Of a stretch of DNA of 64,000 bases, positions 56,836 through 64,000 are shown one piece after another; the first letter of the stretch is position 1, and every line of letters starts with the position of its first letter. A model generated the notes under the pieces. The model had not been told where the DNA came from and did not search any database. It saw only the letters and a list, made by a program, of their open reading frames with translations. The stretch spans positions 10,930,001 through 10,994,000 of the forward strand of contig CM075655.1 of the NCBI GenBank assembly GCA_037953625.1, read 5' to 3'. This DNA is from Crotalaria pallida. Its lineage: Eukaryota; Streptophyta; Magnoliopsida; Fabales; Fabaceae. The translations under genes and the position numbers were made by a program.

Positions 56836-57421
56836 TGTGACGCTCTTGGATTAAAATACTTTATAAGAAAATATAGTTGAACATATATATTACGGACTTG
56901 ATATTGTTGAAAATTAGGATATAAAATTTTTCCTTTATAATCATTCTCAAACTAAACATATCCTTCAAAAATACTTTGAATTCGGTATTGAAATTATTAT
57001 CAAACCTCTTTCTTTGTAAAACACTTGCTATTACCGAATTCGTTTGTTATTTATCAGAGTACGCGGAAAGAGTATGACTTTGGAAAATAATATCATCACT
57101 GGACATTATAAGCATAGAACATACATATATATATATATATATATATGTATATGTGTGTCATAAGTACCACCATACATCCATAGTACCCAAAATACAGAAA
57201 TTGATGCCAAAGTCCAGCGATATAAGTCCCAAAAACATAAACTGAAAGCAAAGACCAAAATCCTGAAGTCTCTCAAAAGATATATATACAATATAAACAT
57301 AAACAAAATAAAGACACTCCAAAGTTGGTCATCAAGTCCTCCAAGAACGCTCCACCATCACCATGATCTGCTACAGCTACTACTACGACCCAGACCCACA
57401 CTACTCACACTATGCCCATAC

Positions 57422-57898
57422 CTAAGGGTCACCCATCCTCCTATCAGTAATGTCCTCCTGCTCGACTGGCTCCTCGTCACTCTCACCCTCCTCTGGATCC
57501 TCCTTTGCCTCATCCAACGGAGTAGGTACCCTACCACTGGGTACAGGATCTGCATCAGGTACAGTCTTCTCAGGGTCCGAAGAATCAGGTGAAGGAGTCC
57601 CAGTAGGAACAACTCTAGCAGCAACGGGGTGAGAACGAGTATATGGGCGAAAACGAAAAGTATGATAACGACGAACAGGTCGAGCAGGGGGTGGTCCATG
57701 GTAAGTATAAAAAGGTGGTACGTGCATAGTATAAATAATGAGAATCCGAAATCGTCGAGGTCGCACTCGGGCTAAGGGGTTGGGATGGTAGAGTGTGACC
57801 TCCACCTCTCCCTCAAAAGTAGCCCGACGCTCCTCATACGTCCATATCCCGTTAGGGATAGGATGGATCTCGATGCAAGCTAGGTAATAGTGTGCCAT
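57422..57898 (-). CDS. Conserved unknown ORF of family X, copy 2 (158 aa)
   Basis: Counterpart of 51644-52114. Conserved: YLACIEIHPIPNGIWTYEE, FEGEVEVTLYHPNPL, RPRRFRI, IIYTMHVPPFYTYHGPPP; tail again acidic and Pro-rich (DADPVPSGRVPTP, EDPEEGESDEEPVE). Starts at ATG 57898 right after TGTGTAG/GTG. Lengths of the two copies differ by two codons only. Function unknown; no family recognised. Confidence 0.6.
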   Translation of the reverse strand: MAHYYLACIEIHPIPNGIWTYEERRATFEGEVEVTLYHPNPLARVRPRRFRILIIYTMHVPPFYTYHGPPPARPVRRYHTFRFRPYTRSHPVAARVVPTGTPSPDSSDPEKTVPDADPVPSGRVPTPLDEAKEDPEEGESDEEPVEQEDITDRRMGDP

Positions 57899-58126
57899 CA
57901 CCTACACAGGGCACGGGAGTAAGCATAATATAATCACATAATCAAACAAGAATAATTCTAACATTCACAAATATTCAAACACAAGTAATTATGCAATTAC
58001 ATATGAGCACACTCAGTTTAACAAACTATTATTCTTTTATATTAGTGGCATGATGCATGCTTTCTATCTCACAATCCTGAGGCCTCCAATACTAATTGAT
58101 CTCGGACGTCCATCCAATACACCAAT

Positions 58127-58338
58127 GTGTTCCCAGAACACTAACATACGTTCCCAGAACGTATGACAAACCATACTTGGAATATAAACAAGCACCACTC
58201 CCAGAGTGTGCATCACGTTCCCATAACGCATAAAAAAACCATGTCCCGGACACTGGCCACATTCCGAGAATGTGTTATCAAGTAGGTTGCATCAATTTGG
58301 TACTCCCAGAGTACCCTCCTCATGTTCCCAGAACATGA
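58127..58338 (-). repeat. Hairpin array in element 2
   Basis: Perfect hairpins with a constant 3-nt loop (CCA on plus, TGG on minus; CGA or CCG twice): 58127-58141 (6-bp stem), 58145-58165 (9 bp, CATACGTTC), 58196-58208 (5 bp), 58216-58228 (4 bp, larger loop), 58242-58252 (4 bp), 58258-58274 (7 bp, CACATTC), 58299-58315 (7 bp, GGTACTC), 58320-58338 (8 bp, TCATGTTC). Outer stem letters change freely, pairing is kept. Confidence 0.92.
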
Positions 58339-58617
58339 CAAACGATCCTTGCCAACCTATTTCATCACCTTTCACCATGCATGAATGCATATAATATTTT
58401 TCAATTTCCATTTTCAACACATAAAGCCTATAACATTACTAAGAATTCCATACTTTCTTAGTAAGATAGCTTAACTTGAGGTTCTATGAATTATCCCATA
58501 AAGTCACACTTTAGTATTTAAGGTAATTAAATCAGTATTAAATTGAAAAAGGTTAATTAAAATGGCACAAGAAAGTTTAAGTTATAATTCAATTGATTTT
58601 TCACTGCTGCCAGTCTC

Positions 58618-60110
58618 TAACCGGTTACAACAGATTCTAACCGGTTAGAACCTGCAGCAAAACTAGAAATCCTTTAATGTTTGATGCCATTTTTAATTTC
58701 CAATTCAATCTAATACTCAAAACAGATTAGGGATAATTCAAATACCTCAAATCAACATGTTTATTTCAGAGAACATTTTCCATTTTGAAGTAAAAACTCA
58801 TGACTTACTTCAACTCTTAAGAATTGTTAGAATCCTAGGTCTTAGAGCTCCTTAATCCTTTCCTTAGTTCCACTCACATTTATTTTCATAAACAGGGTAA
58901 TTTATAGTAAAATAAGATTGGAAGAATTAATTGAAAATGATAGAAATTGATTTATTAAAATGCAGAATTTATTTTTCATATCTGTCAGATTCTAACCGGT
59001 TACACGACAGCTCTAACCGGTTAAAACATGCAGAACAGAACACTGTTTTGGGATTTTGCATGCCATTTTCAATTCTATTCATTTCCAATCCATTTCAACT
59101 ATAAACAGAGCTTTAATTTCATAGGGTAGATATGTTCCAACACTTGATTACATCCAACACTCATGCATTTCAAATACACATATCAAATTGCATGAAAAAG
59201 ATATAAATAACAACTTAGCATACCAAATTCACATATACTGGAATTTAACATCAAATTGTCATACATTCAGGTTGCATGCATTCATTGAAACTTGCTCTAA
59301 GTCCTGGAACAAGTGAAATTGGCCTCCAAGCCTTTAACCTCTAAAATCTATGTCCTTTATGAGTCTCATGGTGACTCATACTTAAATTTTCTAGACATTA
59401 TTCTCATTCTAGTGATTAATTAGCTTCTCCCTTACCTTAGAGTCGTTCTTGATGAGTGTCAATACAACAACAACAAGATCAACACAGAGAAACTCCAAAA
59501 TCACAAATTCTGCTCTCATGCAGGACAGTTTTGGTAAGGTTCAGAATTCAGAGATTTTGACACATGAAAAGGAGAAACAAATTGGGGGAAATGGTTAGAT
59601 TGTGTTCAATGCAACATGCATGAAAGGATGAAACCAATTTGAGACTCAGAGAGGGTTTGTACTTACTCAATTCGAAGCTTGAAGTAAGCTCCAGAAACCA
59701 GAAACTTGATTCTGCAGACTTGAATCCCTAACTTTGTGATTCAATTTCTTCCAACCCAGAAACTCTCAGACTATGATTTTTGTGTCTCTGTAAAGCTTGA
59801 AGGTTAAGCTTTACAGTAGTGTATCACTCAAACTCTAACTCTCAGAATCAAAGGAACACAAAGAGGACGGATTCAGAAACCCTAAACAGAGCATCAACAC
59901 TTCAAGAAGCAAAAATGGAGATGATTTCGTGCAAAGGAAGCTATTTATAGGCAAATCAAAGTGCCATGCATCAAGACACGTTGATTCCACTGAGATTTGA
60001 GTGGGATTCGTGGCGATTAAGGGATTAATCAAGTGATTACTCATCAAACGCGCTAATCCAATTTTCTGGGTTCATCGTCTAACCGGTTACAGAGCACATC
60101 TAACCGGTTA
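58618..60110. repeat. TAACCGGTTA palindrome pairs in element 2
   Basis: TAACCGGTTA begins at 58618/58638 (20 bp apart), 58993/59014 (21) and 60080/60101 (21). No other intact copy was noticed in the element. Confidence 0.95.
59788..59816 (-). promoter_or_regulatory. Leader hairpin of element 2
   Basis: CTGTAAAGCTT, 7-nt loop, AAGCTTTACAG: 11-bp perfect stem. Compared with element 1, GCTC/GAGC is replaced by GCTT/AAGC, a compensatory change. Confidence 0.8.
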
Positions 60111-60394
60111 GATGCTGTGTAAAATTCAAAAATTCAGTTTTTAATTCCTTTCCCTCCAAAAACCTTTCTAATATTATTATTAGGTCCTAATTTAAGGTTT
60201 AAACTATAAAAATTATATTTTCACATAATTTCCTAATTTAAAAATATTTATTAATTAAACGCACATTATTTATATAATTAAACAATTAAAAGAAAACTTT
60301 ATAATTTGGAAAATAAACTTTTATTATATAAATATAAATATTCAAGGGACAAAATTAGGGGTGTTACAAGAACCGCCCTAATTAAAAATTGAAA

Positions 60395-60742
60395 GAAGAC
60401 CCACTTTGGTCCTTGTCGATTTTGCACAGTACCAATTTAGTCCCTGACAATTCATAATATCACATTTAGTCCCTAAAAAAAATTTTCCATACCAATTTGG
60501 TCCCTCAACTTTTTTTCATATCAATTTAGTCCCTCAAGATTTTCAGATGTACCAATTCGATCCTTAAAATTGAGGGACTAAGTTGGTATGAAAGAAAATC
60601 TTAACGGACGAAATTGGTATGGAAAAAAGGTTAGGGACAAAATTGGTATGAATTTTTTTTTGAAGGACTAAATGTGGTATTATGAATTGTCAGGGATAAA
60701 ATTGGTATTGTGCAAAATCGACAGGAACCAAAGTGGGTCTTC
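60395..60742. mobile_element. Fold-back MITE
   Basis: Near-perfect inverted arms of about 165 bp starting GAAGACCCACTTTGG, rich in 'ttagtccctgacaattcataat'. 348 bp; TSD not clear. Starts 22 bp from element 2. Confidence 0.85.
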
Positions 60743-60744
60743 AC

Positions 60745-61666
60745 TCTAAACAATTCGTCTCAATAATGTCGGAGAATTCACATCCCAAGCATTTAATGAT
60801 TATTGCATGTCAATTGGGATAAAAGTTGAACATCCGGTGACCTACGTACATACAGAAAATGGTCTAGCTTAATCTTATTAAGTGATTACAATTAATTGCT
60901 TGGCCCTTACTTATGAAATCCAAATTATCATCTTCCGCTCGGGGTCTACGATATTGCATGTTGCAGCACTTATTCGATTAAGGCCAACTACTGGTAATAA
61001 GTACTTCCCATTACAAATTGTACCTGGCTAGCAATCAAATATAACCCATCTAAGAATTTTTGGTTGTGCGGTATATGTCCCAATAGCTCCACCAAAACGC
61101 ACAAAGATGGGTCCCCAAAGGAGGTTGGGAATTTATGTTGGTTTTGAGTCTTCATCAATTATTAAATATCTAGAACCATTAACTGGAGATTTATTCAAAG
61201 CAAGATTTGATGATTGCCAATTTGATGAGACTATGTTCCCAACATTAGGGGGAGAAAAACAAAGGCTGGAAAATCAAGATATAATATGGGTTACACCATC
61301 CATTTCCCATCTTGATCCTCGTACGACTCAATGTGAATTTGAAGTTCAGAAAATTATTCATTTGCAACAAATTGCAAATCAATTACATGATGCATTTGTA
61401 GATGCAAAGAAGGTTACAAAAACTTATATTCCAGCAGCAAATACTCCTGCAAGAAATAAACTTAAACTTCCCTTGGAAAAATCAAACTCTAATATACCCC
61501 TAAAGCGTGGTCGACCACTCGGTTCCAAAGATAAAAATCCAAGGAAGCAAAGGGATTTTAATAAGAAAGTTGGCACAAATAATGTTTCGAATTCTCCAGA
61601 TGAGAAAATGGAAGATGATCAAGTAGAGAACATTAATAAGCAAATTACCATAGAAGAGGTTCAGGT
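60745..61666 (+). pseudogene. Copia integrase C-terminal half, opposite orientation to 55065-56835
   Basis: Plus strand: FNDYCMSIGIKVEHPVTYVHTENGLA (catalytic Glu region, about 60785-60870), HVAALIRLRPTTGNKYFPLQ, LRIFGCAVYVPIAPPKRTKMGPQRRLGIYVGFESSSIIKYLEP, then a long open frame (61107-61666) ending in a Lys-rich linker (LKRGRPLGSKDKN). Stop codons near 60870 and 61030. The open frame is cut in phase by family X element 3 at 61667. Confidence 0.85.
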
Positions 61667-61936
61667 TGTAACACCCCAAAATTTTAATCTCTAATTAATG
61701 ATTAATAATTATAAGATTTTATAATTAATTGATTATTAATCTTAATCTAGTAATTTGATTTTGTACATTATGTGTACTTAAACAAATAAATATATGAGAG
61801 GTGTTTTTGTCATAATGTTTTATGCCAAAATAAATATTTTCAGTTTAATCCTTGATAAAGTACCAAAGTGCAATATTAGAAGAGTTGTTGGAATTAAAAT
61901 CAATTAAAACAAGAATTTTTCCAAAAATTAGTCATG

Positions 61937-63041
61937 CTAATCGATTAGCAAAGTGCAGAAAAGCCAAGAATGAGTGCCTTTGATGAGTCACCCACCATGA
62001 TTCCCAGAGATTGGCATGAAACTAGCATCAAGACATGTCTTAGGACTTGTGTCATGATGCATGAGAGCTTAATTGCTCAATATAATCCCTCATAGATTAA
62101 GGATTTCCTCATTTTGCTTCACTTTGGTCTGAAAACGCAAAGTTAGGGTTCTTAACTTTAGGCTCTTGATTCGTTTTCGTTTCTGAGCGATACATTGCAA
62201 ATCATACACCATTGTAAAGTTCACATCACGAGCTTTAAAAAGACATAAAGATTATGAGTTGTGGTGGAGTGTGTGAGGAGTGGTGAGCTTGCAAAGTGAG
62301 GACTCGAATTCTGTAGAATCTGAAAACTGAGTCTTAGAGCTCGCTTTCAACTTCGATTATGGTAAGTACAAGCACCCTCTTGATCTCCAACTTGTCCCTA
62401 TCTCTAGTTTATGTTGCAGAGATTATAGCCTAACCATTTTCCCCAATTTTAATGCATGTTTCATTGGTCAATTTCTCTAGTCTTGTGACCCTACAGAAAA
62501 TGCTCTGCATGTATGAACCTGAGAGCGGTTTTGTGGAAACTAATGTTGGATCGTTTCTCTGTGTCAAGTCTCTGATCAAGCATGAACCTAAGGTATGGGG
62601 GAAGCTTACCATTTGCTAGAATGAGAATGAAATGAATTGGAAACTAGGATGAGCCACCATGATGCTTAAGGGCATAGTTTTGAATTAAGGAATTGGCATG
62701 GAGGCCAATCTGAGACATGCTACTTGTTTGAGCAAGTTTTCTATGTTGCATGTGAACTGTAGAGACTCTGAAATCATGTCTAAAATGAGTAAAATGGAAA
62801 TTGGCATCATGAGTCGTGAATTTCATGCTTTTATGCATAATTGATGAATGATTTGGATTCTTTGTGATTTGACATGAATTTAGTGTTGAGACATGTTTAA
62901 TATGTGTAAATGAAGTTGTGTTGATCGTTTGTTTAAGTTTAAAATTGGTTAGAATTGAAAATGATATGATGAAACTCAATTTTACTTTCATCTGTTGTCA
63001 GGTGCTAATCGATTAGCTGGTCTCATATGCTAATCGATTAG
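61937..63041. repeat. CTAATCGATTAG palindromes in element 3
   Basis: 12-bp palindrome at 61937-61948 (single), 63005-63016 and 63030-63041 (25 bp apart). Offsets from the element start (+270, +1338) match those of elements 1 and 2. Confidence 0.95.
62215..62237 (+). promoter_or_regulatory. Leader hairpin of element 3
   Basis: TAAAGTTC, loop ACATCAC, GAGCTTTA: 8-bp stem with one G-T wobble; loop identical to element 1. Confidence 0.7.
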
Positions 63042-63288
63042 TCAGACTAAAAATGCTTTAAAATGTCATTTTTAATTTAACCTCTTTTATTTAAACCTAA
63101 TTATACTTTAAGATGATGATATGACACTTCATTTGATAATTTTATTATTAATTACGCTATGCATGAAGGTTGTTATATTTATTTGCCATAATAATTGCAT
63201 GACGCATATAATGGGATTAATGACTAATCTTAAACGAAAAGATTTATGTGCACTCATGTGTGGTAAATAGTGAATAGCCATCGTTTGT

Positions 63289-63989
63289 CATGTTCGAGGA
63301 ACATGAGGAGGATACTGTGAGCGTACCAAATGAATACGACAAGTTTGATGACACATTCAGGGAATGTGGACAACATTTGGGGAATGTTGTTGAGGGTGAT
63401 GAGTACGCGTTCTGGGAACGTGGGCGTACACTCGGATTGAAACGTTTTAATTACATAGCAAGCTTGATGATACATTTTTGGAAAATGTGGGCAACAGTCA
63501 GGGTAATGTTGTTGAAGAACAATGAGAATGTGTTCTGGAAGCATGAACGTACAATCTGAATGGGACGTTTTGATCACGTACCAAACTTGCTCGTTGCAAC
63601 ATGCTTGAATTGATGACACGTTAAGGTTGACAATGTGGCCAGTAAGGGGAATTTATTGTTGATGGGATTATTACGTCTTCGTGACGTGACACATTATCTG
63701 AGAGTGGCGTTATGTACCCGTTCCAAGCATGTTCGATATGACTTGCTTGATGACACATTAAGGTTGACAATGTGGCCAGTAATGGAGATTTACTGATGAT
63801 GTGGTTATTACGTTTTGGAGTCGTGATGTACACTTTAGTAGTGTCATTATGATGTTCGTCATACGTTAGGGGAACGTATGGTTGTACCCTGTGGGTACCA
63901 ATTGGATAACGACTCGCTTGATGTCACATTTGGAGATGCAGCCAGTATTGACTAATACTGATGATGTGATTATTACGTTTTGAAAACGT
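63289..63989 (+). repeat. Hairpin array in element 3
   Basis: Examples: 63289-63305 (CATGTTC, loop GAG), 63352-63368 (CACATTC, loop AGG), 63371-63389 (CAACATT, loop TGGGG), 63408-63420 (CGTTC, loop TGG), 63472-63488 (ACATTTT, loop TGG), 63860-63880 (CATACGTT, loop AGGGG), 63975-63989 (ACGTTTT, 1-nt loop). The region also carries a longer repeat 'gatgacac.ttaaggttgacaatgtggccagtaa' at 63613 and 63752. Confidence 0.88.
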
Positions 63990-64000
63990 GACGTACACTT

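Larger units (their letters stand above)
56836..60368 (-). mobile_element. Family X element 2 (solo-LTR-like, 3533 bp, carries ORF)
   Basis: Minus orientation: starts TGTAACACCCC (60368) and ends GAGCGTCACA (56836). 5-bp TSD AGAAC at 56831-56835 and 60369-60373, inserted in Copia RT. Same order of parts as element 1: palindrome pair (60080/60101), leader hairpin (59788-59816), donor-like GAGTAAGTAC (about 59660-59675), two palindrome pairs (58993/59014, 58618/58638), hairpin array (58127-58338), acceptor-like TGTAG/GTG, ORF (57898-57422), box TACTCTTTCCGC (about 57077). Nucleotide sequence between these parts is largely diverged from element 1. Confidence 0.88.
61667..64000 (+). mobile_element. 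Family X element 3 (5' part, runs off window)
   Basis: Starts TGTAACACCCCAAAATTTTA like element 1, after candidate TSD CAGGT (61662-61666). Contains CTAATCGATTAG at 61937, leader hairpin 62215-62237, donor-like TATGGTAAGTAC (62356-62367), a palindrome pair at 63005/63030 and a hairpin array from 63289. The ORF region would lie beyond the right edge. Confidence 0.85.

Noticed and set aside
57358..57699. Hydrophobic 113-codon minus frame (MDHPLLDLFVVIILF...) overlapping the family X ORF
   Set aside because: Alternative frame of the conserved ORF; the matching frame in element 1 (51840-52256, +) shares only the DNA-level similarity.
61107..61694. 195-codon frame as a host gene with nuclear basic motif
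   Set aside because: Upstream and N-terminal part is Copia integrase; the Lys-rich part is the usual linker, and the last codons come from family X element 3.

Overview
The window is plant nuclear DNA, and almost all of it is explained by one very large gene and the transposons in and around it. The gene (1900-42397, + strand) is PHYLLO, the plastid-targeted plant fusion of four vitamin K1 (phylloquinone) pathway modules in the order MenF (remnant), MenD, MenC, MenH. I could place 27 exons with GT/AG borders. They total 5112 nt, keep one frame and predict 1703 residues. The TE types (Copia, RTE and L1 LINEs, TRIMs, Stowaway, MULE and hAT MITEs, tRNA-SINEs) and the protein similarity to Arabidopsis PHYLLO suggest a eudicot. 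A papilionoid legume is my guess, not a demonstrated fact.

Layout. 1-1207: 5' end of a minus-strand LTR retrotransposon. 1398-1675: MITE. 1831: TATA box. 1900-7436: PHYLLO exons 1-4, whose introns carry a hAT MITE, SINEs, LINE and Copia scraps, a TRIM and a GC-rich MULE. 7437-22995: a 15.6 kb intron 4 with nested insertions: a Copia element (TSD CTTGA) is interrupted by a chimeric Copia pair (TSD TGCTT), which is itself interrupted by an RTE LINE (12-bp TSD). 22996-42397: exons 5-27, with MITEs and another rearranged Copia element in intron 21. 42398-48217: decayed MITEs, a Pack-like MULE, and a long-TIR element split by an L1 LINE. 48218-64000: transposon-only DNA.

The most unusual material is in that last region. 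Three divergent members of one family lie at 49266-52831 (+, TSD CCTGT), 56836-60368 (-, TSD AGAAC) and 61667-beyond the window (+). Each runs TGTAACACCC...GGGTGTYACA (about 3.55 kb). They look like solo LTRs but carry organised content: a leader hairpin whose stem covaries between copies, a plausible splice donor, pairs of CG-centred palindromes at matching offsets with a different palindrome in each copy (CTCGAG, ACCGGT, ATCGAT; pair spacing almost always 20-21 bp in the first two), arrays of short hairpins with unrelated stems but a constant TGG-like loop, and, in the two complete copies, a conserved ORF of about 157 codons preceded by a splice-acceptor-like TGTAG/GTGATG. I do not recognise the ORF.

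How the parts relate: PHYLLO appears intact despite about 35 kb of intronic and insertional DNA. Every insertion I could date by nesting lies in an intron, an upstream flank or another transposon. No CRISPR, operon, rRNA or ordinary tRNA gene was seen.
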